Shown: one piece after another, positions 18,935 through 28,054 of the stretch
Layout: every line of letters starts with the position of its first letter
Numbering within the stretch: position 1 is the stretch's first letter
Assembly (NCBI RefSeq): GCF_018704125.1
Contig: NZ_JAGTIS010000001.1
Span: 62,001-126,000 of the forward strand
Length of the DNA: 64,000 bases
Source: Metapseudomonas boanensis
GTDB lineage: Bacteria > Pseudomonadota > Gammaproteobacteria > Pseudomonadales > Pseudomonadaceae
Direction: 5' to 3'
The notes under the pieces: model-generated
Database searches by the model: none
Seen by the model: the letters and a program-made list of their open reading frames with translations, nothing else
What the model was told of the DNA's origin: nothing
Program-made: the position numbers and the translations under genes

Positions 18935-19327
18935 ATGAGGTTGCTGCATACCATGCTGCGTGTCGGCGATCTGGACAAATCCATCGCGTTCTATACCGAA
19001 GTACTAGGCATGACACTGTTGCGGCGCAAGGATTACCCGGACGGCCAGTTCACCCTGGCATTCGTCGGTTACGGCGATGAAGCCCACAACAGTGTGATTG
19101 AGCTGACCTACAACTGGGGCGTTGACAGCTACGAGCTGGGTACCGGTTACGGCCATATCGCCCTGGAAGTGGCGGACGTCTACAAGGCCTGCGAGGACAT
19201 CCGTGCGCGCGGTGGCAAGATCACCCGCGAGCCGGGTCCGATGAAGCATGGCAGCAGCATCCTGGCCTTCGTGGAAGACCCGGACGGCTACAAGATCGAA
19301 CTCCTTTCGCCGTCGCGCCAGGACTGA
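18935..19327 (+). CDS. gloA: Lactoylglutathione lyase (glyoxalase I)
   Basis: GloA isomerises the methylglyoxal-glutathione hemithioacetal to S-lactoylglutathione. The 130-residue protein has all four metal ligands at the E. coli positions: His5, Glu56, His74 and Glu122. It is of the short, Ni-activated class (no insertions). The ATG at 18935 follows GAGGAGAA. Confidence 0.96.
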   Translation: MRLLHTMLRVGDLDKSIAFYTEVLGMTLLRRKDYPDGQFTLAFVGYGDEAHNSVIELTYNWGVDSYELGTGYGHIALEVADVYKACEDIRARGGKITREPGPMKHGSSILAFVEDPDGYKIELLSPSRQD

Positions 19328-19351
19328 GCGAACTGCTCACACTGGATAAAG

Positions 19352-19377
19352 AAAAGCCCCGCGAAGCGGGGCTTTTT
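19352..19377. terminator. Bidirectional terminator after gloA
   Basis: An 11-bp stem AAAAGCCCCGC / GCGGGGCTTTT with a GAA loop has a T-run on one side and As on the other, fitting its place between convergent genes. Confidence 0.85.
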
Positions 19378-19389
19378 ATTGTTTCTCGA

Positions 19390-19569
19390 TTACAAGTCGA
19401 AATCGTAATCGGAGAGTTGCTTCTGCAAGCGACGTTCTTCGAGGTAGTTGTCGATGATGCGGCGCTTGGTCAGGTTGGTCTTGGCGTTTTCCACTGGGGC
19501 TTCGCCGTCTTCAGCGTCTTCCGAGACGAAGTCTTCTTCGATCTCGATTTCATCTTTGCCGGTGCTCAT
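19390..19569 (-). CDS. Small acidic PA3496-family protein
   Basis: This 59-residue protein has a highly acidic N-terminal half (EIEIEEDFVSEDAEDGE) and a basic/acidic C-terminal helix (TKRRIIDNYLEERRLQKQL) ending in DYDFDL. It matches my memory of the PA3496 family, listed in databases as a putative envelope integrity protein. Its real role is not established. The ATG at 19569 is chosen because upstream residues come from an AT-rich intergenic stretch. It lies on the same strand as the nth-rnf cluster, 108 nt downstream of it. Confidence 0.75.
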   Translation of the reverse strand: MSTGKDEIEIEEDFVSEDAEDGEAPVENAKTNLTKRRIIDNYLEERRLQKQLSDYDFDL

Positions 19570-19677
19570 CAGGATCACTCCACAATACGAGGCGCTATTG
19601 GCGCACCTTATAACGGCAAAGTTGGGGGTGGTAAAAAAGATTTTTTCAATTGCCCGAAGGGTCAAATAAATAAAGAT

Positions 19678-20316
19678 TCAATCGTCCGAGGTCTTCGTCT
19701 TGAACTCGCAAAGATCCTCGATCCGGCAGCTGCCGCAGCGGGGCTTGCGTGCCTGGCAAACGTAGCGGCCATGCAGGATCAGCCAGTGGTGTGCATCCAG
19801 CAGGAATTCTTTTGGCACAAATTTCACCAACTTCTTTTCCACCTCCAGCACGGTCTTGCCCGGAGCGATGCCGGTGCGGTTGCTGACCCGGAAGATGTGC
19901 GTGTCCACGGCCATGGCCGGTTGCCGGAATGCCGTGTTGAGCACCACGTTGGCGGTCTTGCGACCGACACCCGGCAGGGCTTCGAGGTCTTCACGGTTAT
20001 CCGGCACCTGGCTGCCGTGCTTCTCGATCAGCAGGCGGCAGGTTTCGATGACGTTCTTCGCCTTGCTGTTGTAGAGGCCGATGGTCTTGATGTACTCCGA
20101 CAACCCGTCGACGCCGAGGGCGTAAATGGCTTCCGGCGTGTTGGCCACCGGGTAGAGCTTCGCCGTGGCCTTGTTGACCCCGACATCGGTGGCCTGGGCG
20201 GAGAGGATTACCGCGATCAGCAGTTCGAAGGGCGTGCTGTAGGCCAATTCGGTTTGAGGGTTGGGATTGTCTTCGTGCAGGCGGCGGAAGATTTCGAGAC
20301 GTTTTGCGGCGTTCAT
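19678..20316 (-). CDS. nth: Endonuclease III
   Basis: Nth is a bifunctional DNA glycosylase/AP lyase that removes oxidised pyrimidines. The 212-residue protein has the helix-hairpin-helix LPGVGRKTANVVLN with the catalytic Lys, and the C-terminal [4Fe-4S] loop C-x6-C-x2-C-x5-C. Its ATG overlaps the rnfE stop by 4 nt, so it is the last gene of the rnf operon, a common arrangement in gammaproteobacteria. Confidence 0.97.
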   Translation of the reverse strand: MNAAKRLEIFRRLHEDNPNPQTELAYSTPFELLIAVILSAQATDVGVNKATAKLYPVANTPEAIYALGVDGLSEYIKTIGLYNSKAKNVIETCRLLIEKHGSQVPDNREDLEALPGVGRKTANVVLNTAFRQPAMAVDTHIFRVSNRTGIAPGKTVLEVEKKLVKFVPKEFLLDAHHWLILHGRYVCQARKPRCGSCRIEDLCEFKTKTSDD

Positions 20317-20879
20317 GGGCGATTGGAGTACGAAGCTGAAAGGGTGCGCCAAAGTGCGATCAGGATACCCAGCAGGATAAATCCACCGGGGGCCAAAGCG
20401 AACAGCGGAATGCCGTCGGCACCGAATTTCAATTGCCAGCCGAGGGCGACGGGCCCTAGCAGCCAGTCCAGGTGGGCGAACAATCCGGCGTGGCCGAGCA
20501 CTTCGCGTAGACAGCCGAGCAGCAGCGCCAGGAGGGCGAAGATACATCCGGCGCGCAAGGTGCTGGAGGGGGCCTGCGCCAGTTGCAGACAGGGGAGTGT
20601 GAGCAGGGCCAGGAACGGGCCGAGGCTACGGTGCAATTCGAACGCCCAGGCTTGCATCAGCAGGTCGATCAGGCTGACCAGCAGGGCCGTCGTCAGCAGC
20701 ACACCCAGCCAGTAGGCGGGGCCGTCGAGATGGCTGCGCAGCGGAATCAGCAGTAATCCGAACAGCGCGGTCAAGGGCAGGCCGGCCAGGGCCAGGCCAA
20801 GGCCCTTGACGGCCAGGTCGCAGGCACCGACCAGCACTGCCAAACCCAACAGGCCAAAACCAGCTTGCCGGGGGCTCAT
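20313..20879 (-). CDS. rnfE: RnfE-like membrane subunit, divergent and short
   Basis: RnfE is one of the integral membrane subunits of the Rnf/Rsx electron transport complex. This 188-residue copy is shorter than the usual 195-235. It keeps the hydrophobic pattern and the conserved end LREVLG...LAPGGFILLGILIAL. The LGLCP motif that usually supplies a [2Fe-2S] Cys reads LGLAV here, while a Cys survives in TLPCLQ where TNC is expected. It overlaps rnfG and nth by 4 nt each. The assignment rests on position and C-terminal similarity. Confidence 0.75.
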   Translation of the reverse strand: MSPRQAGFGLLGLAVLVGACDLAVKGLGLALAGLPLTALFGLLLIPLRSHLDGPAYWLGVLLTTALLVSLIDLLMQAWAFELHRSLGPFLALLTLPCLQLAQAPSSTLRAGCIFALLALLLGCLREVLGHAGLFAHLDWLLGPVALGWQLKFGADGIPLFALAPGGFILLGILIALWRTLSASYSNRP

Positions 20880-21493
20880 GGCGTGGGCTCCTTGGTCGGG
20901 GCCAGCAGCCGATCACGATTGCGGTCGAAGAACTGCAGCGCGTGCTGGGTGGCGGTCACGACCGCGCGGGAAGTGATGGTGGCGCCGGCAATCTCGTCGA
21001 ATTGGCCCTTGTCGGCCTTCACGCGCCATTCCTGGTTCGGGTAACTGGCAAGGGAGTGGCCGCTGAAACTTTCGAGCCAGCTGCTCCTGGCTGCTTCGAT
21101 GCGGTCGCCGATGCCGGGCGTTTCGCGGTGGGCTAGCACTTTCACGGCCAGCAAGCGGCCATCCGGGCGAATGGCCAGCAGCAGCTGGATCGGGCCTTCG
21201 TAGCCTTTGGCGCGGGCTTTCAAAAGCACGGCGCTGGGCGAGCCTTGCCGGGTAGCAAGCCAGGCAGCAGGCGGCTCGGGACTGCCCAGCAGCTCGGCGG
21301 CTTGAATGGCAATGGGGCGGGCCAGTGGGTGGTTGTCGTAGCTGCCGGGCGGCAATAGGTCGAGCAGGGCGCGCTCGGCGGCGGCTTGCCGCTCGGCTTC
21401 GATACGCCCACCGAGTGCCTGCTGCAGGCCGATCAGGATTGCCAGGCCGAGGATGGCGATCAGTGCTAGGTGGCCAATCTGCCGGGCGCTCAT
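20876..21493 (-). CDS. rnfG: RnfG FMN-binding subunit
   Basis: RnfG is anchored by one N-terminal helix (HLALIAILGLAILIGL) and exposes a periplasmic FMN-binding domain. The flavinylation motif is present as AGATITSRAVV, with Thr expected to carry covalent FMN. Upstream of it is HRETPGIGDRIE, typical of RnfG. Length is 205 residues. The start at 21493 overlaps the rnfD stop by 4 nt; a longer frame reaching 21883 lies inside rnfD and was rejected. Confidence 0.88.
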   Translation of the reverse strand: MSARQIGHLALIAILGLAILIGLQQALGGRIEAERQAAAERALLDLLPPGSYDNHPLARPIAIQAAELLGSPEPPAAWLATRQGSPSAVLLKARAKGYEGPIQLLLAIRPDGRLLAVKVLAHRETPGIGDRIEAARSSWLESFSGHSLASYPNQEWRVKADKGQFDEIAGATITSRAVVTATQHALQFFDRNRDRLLAPTKEPTP

Positions 21494-22494
21494 GGCTGTG
21501 CCCCAACGGTGCGCGAGGTGGTGCGCTCGAGCAGCGGCACCAGCAGGTTCATCAGCAGCACGGCAAAGGCCACGCCGTCCGGATAGCCGCCCCAGGTACG
21601 GATCGCATAGGCCAGCGCGCCAACGCCGATGCCGAACAGCAGGCGCGCGCGGTCTTCCGATGGGCTGGTGACAGGCTCGGTGGCGATGAAAAATGCGCCG
21701 AGCATGGTAGCCCCGGTGAACAGATGGAACAGCGGTGAGCCGTTGGAGTCGGAACCGCTGCCGTTCCAGCACAACAGGCTCAGGATGAAGAGGCTGGCGA
21801 GCGTGCCGGCGGGGATCTGCCAGCGGATGACCTTGCGCTGCAGGAGCAACAGGCCGCCTGCGAGGAAGGCGAGGTTGACCCATTCGCTGCCGCGTCCACC
21901 GACTCCGCCGAAGGCCGGGTGCCCGGCGAAGAGCTCTTCGACCGTCAAACGGTTGTTGTGCTTCAGGCTGTCCAGGGCGGTGGCTTGGCTCCAGCCGTCA
22001 ACCAGGCCGCTTTCAAGGCCGAAGACATGCTGGATCGAGGCGCCCAGCCCCGGATGGTGACCCGGTACCGGCCATTGGCTCATGGCTGCGGGGAAGGCGA
22101 CCAGTGCGAGCGCGCAACCGAGCATGGCCGGGTTGAAGGGGTTCTGGCCGAAGCCTCCGAACAGCGCCTTGCCGAACAGGATGGCGAAGGCGCAGGTGCA
22201 GACCGTCAGCCACCAAGGTGCATAGGGCGGTAGCGTCAATGCCAGTAGAGCGGCGCTGACCAAGGCGCTGCCCTCGGCCAGCAGCGGCTGGTTGAACAGC
22301 GATTGATCGGCCTGGACCGATTGGTGACGTAGGCGACGTACTAGCGCCTCGCAAGCCACCGCGGTGACGATGGCGATGAGCAGTTGCAACAGGCTGCCCC
22401 AGCCGAATTGCCAGAGCAGGGTCAGGAGGCCAGGAAGGCAGGCGAGCAGCACCCACTGCATGCTGGGGCGTGGGTCGAATGCCGACTTAGTCAC
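21490..22494 (-). CDS. rnfD: RnfD membrane subunit
   Basis: RnfD is a polytopic membrane protein that carries covalent FMN and is related to NqrB. This 334-residue version has multiple transmembrane helices, GKALFGGFGQNPFNPAM (highly typical of the family) and a likely flavin site DGWSQATAL, where the usual SGAT reads SQAT with the Thr kept. A GTG at 22494 with CCGGAGAG upstream is chosen. The alternative GTG at 22530 would leave only 2 nt after the rnfB stop and lacks a good site. Confidence 0.87.
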   Translation of the reverse strand: MTKSAFDPRPSMQWVLLACLPGLLTLLWQFGWGSLLQLLIAIVTAVACEALVRRLRHQSVQADQSLFNQPLLAEGSALVSAALLALTLPPYAPWWLTVCTCAFAILFGKALFGGFGQNPFNPAMLGCALALVAFPAAMSQWPVPGHHPGLGASIQHVFGLESGLVDGWSQATALDSLKHNNRLTVEELFAGHPAFGGVGGRGSEWVNLAFLAGGLLLLQRKVIRWQIPAGTLASLFILSLLCWNGSGSDSNGSPLFHLFTGATMLGAFFIATEPVTSPSEDRARLLFGIGVGALAYAIRTWGGYPDGVAFAVLLMNLLVPLLERTTSRTVGAQP

Positions 22495-22532
22495 AGCCAC
22501 TCTCCGGGCTGTGCATTGGGCAAAACGCACGA

Positions 22533-23891
22533 TCAGCGCTGTTCACTGAGCTGCCGTTCAGCGGTTGCCAGGCGTTCGCGTGCTTGGGCCAGCAATTGTT
22601 CGTCGACATCGGCCTGGCGCTCCAGTTTGCTGACCTCCGCACGGGCGTAGGCCAGCTCGGTTTTCAGCGCCCGCAATGCAGGGTCGATCGGGCGCTTTTC
22701 GATGCGCTGTAGCTGCGGTACTGGTTTTCCGCTGGCTTCTTCTGCCGTGTGCAGGGCTTGCTCCGCATCCGCCAGGGCCTGGCGCAGGGCGACCAGCTCC
22801 GGCTCGGTGGCGCCACGCTGCTCGGCACTCTTGAGTTCGGCACGGCGGCTGGCCAGGGCGATCTTGGCTTGCTTGAGGCGTGCCTCGCCTTCACTGGGCA
22901 AGGCACTGGTCGGTTGGGTGGCTTCCAGGCGTTGCTGGGCCTGGTCGACGATGCGGCGCAGTTCCTCCAATTGAGCCAACTGATCCGCGGAGGGGTCGTC
23001 GCCGTAAGCTGTCTCGGCCTTGCTCAGCTGTGCGCGGGCCATGGCGGCGGCGATTTTTGCCTGCTTGTGCTGGGCATCGTTGGTGACCGGAGCCGCCAGG
23101 GCGGCCTTGAGGGCAGCTTGCGCCTTGTCGTTGGCAGCTCGCAGTTCCGCCACCAGGGTTTCCAATTCAGCGGTGCCGTAGGCTGCCAACTGCTTTTCGG
23201 CCTTGGTGAGGGCGACCTGGGCCATGGCGGCTTCGATCTTCAGGCGCTTCTGCTGGTCGCTCAGTGTTGTGCTGGTGGCTTTCTGTGCCTTGACCCGCTC
23301 AATGGCAGCCTGCACCGGATCGGCGGGAGCTGCCGCTTGCGGGGTCTGTACCCGGACCGCTCGGTTGGCACGGGCTGCGCGCTCGGCCTGCCTGCGGGCC
23401 TCGTCTCGCTGCAGGCGTGCATTGTGGGCTTCAAAGCGGGTGCGAAACTGGTCGGCTCGCTGGCGCTGCGCCACGGCTTCCGGCTCGGCTAACGGCAGGA
23501 TGTCGATGCAATCCACAGGGCAAGGCGCCACACACAGCTCGCAGCCGGTGCATTCGTCTGTGAGGATGGTATGCATCTGCTTGGCTGCGCCGACGATGGC
23601 GTCCACCGGGCAGGCCTGGATGCACTTGGTGCAACCGATGCACTCGGCCTCGCGGATGAAGGCGATCTGTGGCGGTACCGGCCCGTTGGGCGCATCCAGG
23701 GGCAATATCGGGACGTGCAGCAACTCGGCCAAAGCCTGGATCGTGGCGCTGCCGCCTGGCGGGCACTTGTTGATCGCCTCACCTTGGGCGATGCCTTCGG
23801 CGTAGGGCTTGCAACCGGGGTGGCCGCATTTCCCGCACTGGGTTTGTGGCAGCAGGGCGTCGATGCTGCGGATCAGGGCTAAGTCGTTCAT
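22533..23891 (-). CDS. rnfB: RnfB-like ferredoxin fused to RnfC-type coiled-coil tail
   Basis: Residues 1-135 are RnfB-like: an Fe-S domain with Cys19, 22, 27 and 43 ([16 protein letters not shown]), then two [4Fe-4S] ferredoxin motifs at Cys84/87/90/94 and Cys114/117/120/124. The hydrophobic N-terminal anchor found in ordinary RnfB is absent; the protein begins [15 protein letters not shown]. From about residue 140 to 452 there is an Ala/Gln/Glu/Arg-rich helical region ([19 protein letters not shown] and repeats of the LKxAKxALA type) like the C-terminal tail of RnfC. The RnfC core with SLBB and flavin/NADH-binding regions is missing from the cluster. It overlaps rnfA by 4 nt. Confidence 0.85.
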   Translation of the reverse strand: MNDLALIRSIDALLPQTQCGKCGHPGCKPYAEGIAQGEAINKCPPGGSATIQALAELLHVPILPLDAPNGPVPPQIAFIREAECIGCTKCIQACPVDAIVGAAKQMHTILTDECTGCELCVAPCPVDCIDILPLAEPEAVAQRQRADQFRTRFEAHNARLQRDEARRQAERAARANRAVRVQTPQAAAPADPVQAAIERVKAQKATSTTLSDQQKRLKIEAAMAQVALTKAEKQLAAYGTAELETLVAELRAANDKAQAALKAALAAPVTNDAQHKQAKIAAAMARAQLSKAETAYGDDPSADQLAQLEELRRIVDQAQQRLEATQPTSALPSEGEARLKQAKIALASRRAELKSAEQRGATEPELVALRQALADAEQALHTAEEASGKPVPQLQRIEKRPIDPALRALKTELAYARAEVSKLERQADVDEQLLAQARERLATAERQLSEQR

Positions 23892-24442
23892 GTAGTGCCG
23901 AATCCGTTGAAACCAAGGAAGGCCAGCCCCATGAGTCCAGCGCAGATCAGCAGCATGGGCGTGCCTTTGAAAGGGGCGGGCACATCGGTCTGTTCCACCT
24001 GCTCAAGCAGGTCATCGAACAGGGTGAGGGCCAGCCAGAAACCGAGGCCGCCACCGATGCCCAGGCCCAGGGCATGCCAGAAGCTGTTGGCGCTGGCCAA
24101 CAGCATGGCGCCGAGGGCTGCGCCGTTGCCCAGCAGCAGCGGCCAGAGGCCGTGACTGGGCAAGGTCGGGCGTAGCTGCGCGAGCAGTCGCAGGGCCAGC
24201 CAGGCGAGCGGTGCCAGCAGTGGCAGGAAGAGGAACAGGCGCAGCGCCCCCAGCCCCAACGGCGTCAGCAACAGGCGGTCTAGCAACCAGGCCAGCGGCA
24301 CGGCCGACACCAGCATGGCCGAGCTGGCCATTGCCAGGGCCTGGCTGCGCGGTTGGCGCAACGCATCGGCGCCCAGCGGCAAGCCGAGGAGCAGGTTGTT
24401 GACCAGCGCTGCGCTGAGCAGCGTGAGTATGAATTCGATCAT
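23888..24442 (-). CDS. rnfA: RnfA membrane subunit lacking the cluster cysteines
   Basis: RnfA is a six-helix membrane protein that pairs with RnfE. This 184-residue form keeps the N-terminal [14 protein letters not shown] and the C-terminal [25 protein letters not shown], so family membership is safe. The usual LGLCP and TNCAVLG motifs read LGLPLG and GNGAALG here, so both cysteines thought to bind the intramembrane [2Fe-2S] cluster are gone. The only Cys is near the C-terminus. It is the first gene of the rnf operon. Confidence 0.85.
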   Translation of the reverse strand: MIEFILTLLSAALVNNLLLGLPLGADALRQPRSQALAMASSAMLVSAVPLAWLLDRLLLTPLGLGALRLFLFLPLLAPLAWLALRLLAQLRPTLPSHGLWPLLLGNGAALGAMLLASANSFWHALGLGIGGGLGFWLALTLFDDLLEQVEQTDVPAPFKGTPMLLICAGLMGLAFLGFNGFGTT

Positions 24443-24505
24443 GGCCGCGCAGGAGCAGGGGCAAGGCCTCGGGGTGAGGCAGGAGGTATGAGGGCAGTCT
24501 AGCTC

Positions 24506-24530
24506 GCAGGAGCGGCGAGGCCGCTCCTGC
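24506..24530. repeat. Short REP-like hairpin after metG
   Basis: A 10-bp perfect stem GCAGGAGCGG / CCGCTCCTGC with a CGAGG loop lies 9 nt beyond the metG stop. It lacks a T-run. The AGGAGCGG/CCGCTCCT ends resemble a REP half. Confidence 0.55.
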
Positions 24531-24538
24531 CGCTTGGC

Positions 24539-26581
24539 TTACTTCACGCGCTGGCCCGGCTTGGCACCACTGTCGGGGCTCAGCAGGTAGATTTCTTCGC
24601 CGCCGGGGCCGGCCGCCAGGACCATGCCTTCGGAAACGCCGAACTTCATCTTGCGCGCTGCCAGGTTGGCGACATAGAGGGTCAGGCGACCTTCCAGCTT
24701 GCTCGGGTCCGGATAGGCGCTCTTGATGCCGGAGAACACGTTGCGCTTGGCATCGCCGATGTCGAGGGTCAGGCGCAGCAGCTTGTCGGCACCTTCGACG
24801 AACTCGGCCTTCTCGATCAGGGCGATGCGCAGGTCGACGGCGGCGAAGGTATCGAAGGCGATTTCGGCGGCCAGCGGCTCCTTGGTCAGCTCGCCATTGC
24901 CCTGCACGGCGGGGGCGGTGTTCTGGGCGGCGAGGTCTTCCTTGGAGGCAGCAATCATGGCGTCGATCTTCGCGGGCTCGATACGGGTCATCAGCGGGTT
25001 GAACGGGTTCAGCTGGTGGTCGGCCAGCAGCGTCTCGTGGTCGGCCCAGGTCAGCGGGGCGACGTTGAGGAAGCCCTCGGCGGCGGCGGCCAGGCTCGGC
25101 AGCACCGGTTTGAGGAAAATCACCAGCTGGCGGAACAGGTTGACGCCGGCAGCGCAGACAGCCTGCACCTCGGCCTGCTTGCCTTCCTGCTTGGCCAGAG
25201 CCCAAGGCGCCTTGTCGGCGATCCAGGCATTGGCGCGGTCGGCCAGCGCCATGATTTCGCGCATGGCGCGGGCGAAGTCACGGTTCTCGAAGGCGTCGGC
25301 AACGCTCGGGGCGGCTGCCTTGAAGTCGGCGAACAGCTCGGGGGCGGCGTTATCGGCCACCAGCTTGCCGGCATTGCCCTTGTGGATGAACCCGGCGCAT
25401 CGGCTGGCGATGTTGACCACTTTACCCACCAGGTCGGAGTTGACCTTCTGTACGAAGTCCTCGAGGTTCAGGTCGAGGTCATCGACGCCACGGCCGAGCT
25501 TGGCAGCGTAGTAGTAGCGCAGGTATTCCGGGCTCAGGTGGTCAAGGTAGGTGCGCGCCTTGATGAAGGTGCCGCGCGATTTGGACATCTTCTGGCCGTT
25601 CACGGTCAGGTAGCCGTGCACGTTCAGCGCGGTCGGCTTGCGGTAGCCGGCGCCTTCGAGCATGGCCGGCCAGAACAGGGCGTGGAAGTTGACGATGTCC
25701 TTGCCGATGAAGTGGTACAGCTCGGCGGTCGAGTTCTTGTTCCAGTAGGCGTCGAAGTCCAGCTCCGGGCGGCGTGCGCAGAGGTTCTGGAAGCTGGCCA
25801 TGTAGCCGATGGGTGCATCCAGCCAGACGTAGAAGTACTTACCAGGCGCATCCGGGATCTCGAAGCCGAAGTACGGCGCATCACGGCTGATGTCCCACTC
25901 TTGCAGGCCGGCGTCCAGCCATTCGGCGATCTTGTTGGCCACCGACTCCTGCAGGGCGCCACTGCGGGTCCACTGCTTCAGCATGGCGTCGAAGTTCGGC
26001 AGCTTGAAGAAGTAGTGCAGCGACTCCTTGAGCACCGGGGTGGCGCCGGAAATCGCCGACTTCGGATTCTTCAACTCGGTGGGCGAGTATGTGGCGCCGC
26101 AGGATTCGCAATTGTCGCCGTACTGGTCTTCAGCGCCACATTTCGGGCAGGTGCCCTTGATGAAACGGTCGGCCAGGAACATCTGCTTTTCCGGGTCGAA
26201 ATACTGAGTGACTGGACGGGTGCCGATGTGGCCGGCTTCACGCAGCTTGGTGTAGATGCTGCCGGAGAGGACGCGGTTCTCTTCCGAGTGGGTCGAGTAG
26301 TAGTTGTCGAAGTCCACCAGGAAGTCGGCGAAGTCGGTGGTGTGCTCGGCGCGGACGTTGTCGATCAACTGCTCGGAGCTAATGCCTTCCTTTTCGGCGC
26401 GCAGCATGATGGCGGAGCCATGGGCGTCGTCGGCGCAGACGTAAATGGCCTGGTTGCCGCGCATCTTCTGGAAGCGCACCCAGATATCGGTCTGGATGTA
26501 CTCGACCATATGCCCGAGGTGGATGGACCCGTTGGCATAGGGGAGGGCGCTTGTCACAAGGATTTTGCGGGGCTCGGTCAT
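24539..26581 (-). CDS. metG: Methionyl-tRNA synthetase
   Basis: MetG charges tRNA(Met). The 680-residue protein has the class I signatures HLGH (21-24) and KMSKS (331-335), a zinc knuckle CPKCG...CESCG near residue 145, the anticodon-binding helical domain, and the C-terminal tRNA-binding/dimerisation domain (about residues 575-680) found in long MetRS forms. It faces rnfA across a 96-nt gap and is divergent from mrp. Confidence 0.98.
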   Translation of the reverse strand: MTEPRKILVTSALPYANGSIHLGHMVEYIQTDIWVRFQKMRGNQAIYVCADDAHGSAIMLRAEKEGISSEQLIDNVRAEHTTDFADFLVDFDNYYSTHSEENRVLSGSIYTKLREAGHIGTRPVTQYFDPEKQMFLADRFIKGTCPKCGAEDQYGDNCESCGATYSPTELKNPKSAISGATPVLKESLHYFFKLPNFDAMLKQWTRSGALQESVANKIAEWLDAGLQEWDISRDAPYFGFEIPDAPGKYFYVWLDAPIGYMASFQNLCARRPELDFDAYWNKNSTAELYHFIGKDIVNFHALFWPAMLEGAGYRKPTALNVHGYLTVNGQKMSKSRGTFIKARTYLDHLSPEYLRYYYAAKLGRGVDDLDLNLEDFVQKVNSDLVGKVVNIASRCAGFIHKGNAGKLVADNAAPELFADFKAAAPSVADAFENRDFARAMREIMALADRANAWIADKAPWALAKQEGKQAEVQAVCAAGVNLFRQLVIFLKPVLPSLAAAAEGFLNVAPLTWADHETLLADHQLNPFNPLMTRIEPAKIDAMIAASKEDLAAQNTAPAVQGNGELTKEPLAAEIAFDTFAAVDLRIALIEKAEFVEGADKLLRLTLDIGDAKRNVFSGIKSAYPDPSKLEGRLTLYVANLAARKMKFGVSEGMVLAAGPGGEEIYLLSPDSGAKPGQRVK

Positions 26582-26709
26582 GGTGCTCGGCTACCGGATA
26601 CGGAACGAAGGGAAGTCGGCAACTATAAAGGTCCGGCGCGAATTTTTCATCCGTGCGCGTCCCAGGCGTCGGGCGGTCGGTTAGGATAGCCACCTGTTTC
26701 CAGGCGGCT

Positions 26710-26830
26710 TGAAACCGTCGCGAGCGAACGCAAGGCAAGGCAAAAACAACTGAGGAAGCGGAATTTACGTTTGTAAATGAGCATGCCGAGGTTGTTTTTA
26801 ACGCCGCATCGCCGAGCGCAGCCGGTTTCA
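26710..26830. repeat. 121-nt imperfect palindrome (MITE-like or attC-like element)
   Basis: The element runs from TGAAACCG to CGGTTTCA. Nested complementary parts include AAAAACAAC (26743 region) against GTTGTTTTT (26791 region), and a central ATTTAC-GTTT-GTAAAT hairpin at 26763-26778. Its length and layout suggest a miniature mobile element or a folded single-strand recombination site. No transposase gene is present in the window. Confidence 0.6.
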
Positions 26831-26869
26831 TGCAGTCTGGTTTGCTCGGTCTTTATCTGGAGTCCCACC

Positions 26870-27964
26870 ATGAGCACCCTTTCCCGCGCCCTGGTCGAAG
26901 CTACGCTGCGCCAGTTCACCGATCCCCATCTTGACCAGGACCCAGTCAGCGCCGGTTGCCTGCGTGAGGTCGATATCCAGGGCGGCAAGGTCCGCGTGCG
27001 CCTGGAACTGGGCTATGCCGCCGGACTGTTCAAAGCCGGCTGGGCGCAGATGCTGAAGATGTCACTGGAGAACCTCGATGGCGTCGACAGCGCCGAAGTG
27101 CAGGTGGACTGCGTGATCGGTGCGCACAAGGCTCAGGAGCAGGTGCCGGCCCTGGCCAACGTGAAGAACATCATCGCCGTCGCTTCCGGCAAGGGCGGCG
27201 TGGGCAAGTCCACCACCGCCGCGAACCTGGCCCTTGCGCTGGCCCGTGAAGGTGCACGTGTGGGCATCCTCGACGCCGATATCTATGGTCCCAGTCAGGG
27301 CATCATGTTCGGCATCCCCGAAGGCACCCGGCCCAAGGTGCGCGACCAGAAGTTCTTCGTACCTATCGAGGCCCATGGTGTCCAGGTGATGTCCATGGCT
27401 TTCCTTACCGACGACAACACGCCGGTGGTGTGGCGCGGCCCGATGGTCTCCGGTGCGTTGATCCAGCTGATCACCCAGACCGCCTGGGAAGGCCTGGACT
27501 ACCTGGTGGTGGATATGCCGCCGGGCACTGGCGACATTCAACTGACCCTGGCGCAGAAAGTGCCGGTGGCCGGCGCGGTGATCGTTACCACCCCGCAGGA
27601 CCTTGCCTTGCTGGACGCCAAGAAGGGCGTGGAGATGTTCCGCAAGGTGAACATCCCTGTGCTGGGTGTGGTGGAGAACATGGCGGTGCACATCTGTTCC
27701 AACTGCGGCCATGCCGAGCACCTGTTCGGTGAGGGCGGCGGCGAGAAGCTGGCCGCCCAGTATGGTGTCGAGTTGCTGGCGTCGCTGCCGCTGTCCATGG
27801 CCATCCGAATGCAGTCCGACGGCGGCAAGCCCACCACCATCGCCGACCCGGAAAGCCAGATCGCCATGATCTACCAGCAGATGGCCCGCTGTGTGGGTGC
27901 GCGGATCGCGCTTTCCGACCAGGCCGCCACTGCCATGCCGAACATCACGATCAGCGACGACTGA
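26870..27964 (+). CDS. apbC: Iron-sulfur cluster carrier ATPase Mrp/ApbC
   Basis: This MinD-like P-loop ATPase carries Fe-S clusters to target apoproteins. The 364-residue protein has an N-terminal MIP18/DUF59 domain (about 1-85), deviant Walker A GKGGVGKST at residues 107-115, Walker B DMPPGTGD, and the cluster-bridging CxxC at Cys276 and Cys279. The ATG at 26870 is preceded by GGAG. It is not the Mrp antiporter at 48-54 kb, despite the shared name. Confidence 0.96.
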   Translation: MSTLSRALVEATLRQFTDPHLDQDPVSAGCLREVDIQGGKVRVRLELGYAAGLFKAGWAQMLKMSLENLDGVDSAEVQVDCVIGAHKAQEQVPALANVKNIIAVASGKGGVGKSTTAANLALALAREGARVGILDADIYGPSQGIMFGIPEGTRPKVRDQKFFVPIEAHGVQVMSMAFLTDDNTPVVWRGPMVSGALIQLITQTAWEGLDYLVVDMPPGTGDIQLTLAQKVPVAGAVIVTTPQDLALLDAKKGVEMFRKVNIPVLGVVENMAVHICSNCGHAEHLFGEGGGEKLAAQYGVELLASLPLSMAIRMQSDGGKPTTIADPESQIAMIYQQMARCVGARIALSDQAATAMPNITISDD

Positions 27965-28054
27965 CGGCCCGGCCATCCGGCGGGGCCTTTGCCGAGGCTT
28001 CTGCCGGACTGTAAGATTCGCCGTCAATTTTCAGCCCCTGACAGGACAGCCGCC

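Noticed and set aside
22533-23891. The rnfB-like gene as a sequencing frameshift of separate rnfB and rnfC genes
   Set aside because: The frame is open for 452 codons and the gene touches its neighbours on both sides, so a simple frameshift cannot hide an RnfC core of several hundred residues.
25016-26689. 557-codon plus-strand open frame
   Set aside because: Antisense to metG, low-complexity Val/Gly/Asp-rich shadow.
27062-28027. 321-codon minus-strand open frame
   Set aside because: Antisense to apbC; His/Gly-rich text typical of reversed coding sequence.
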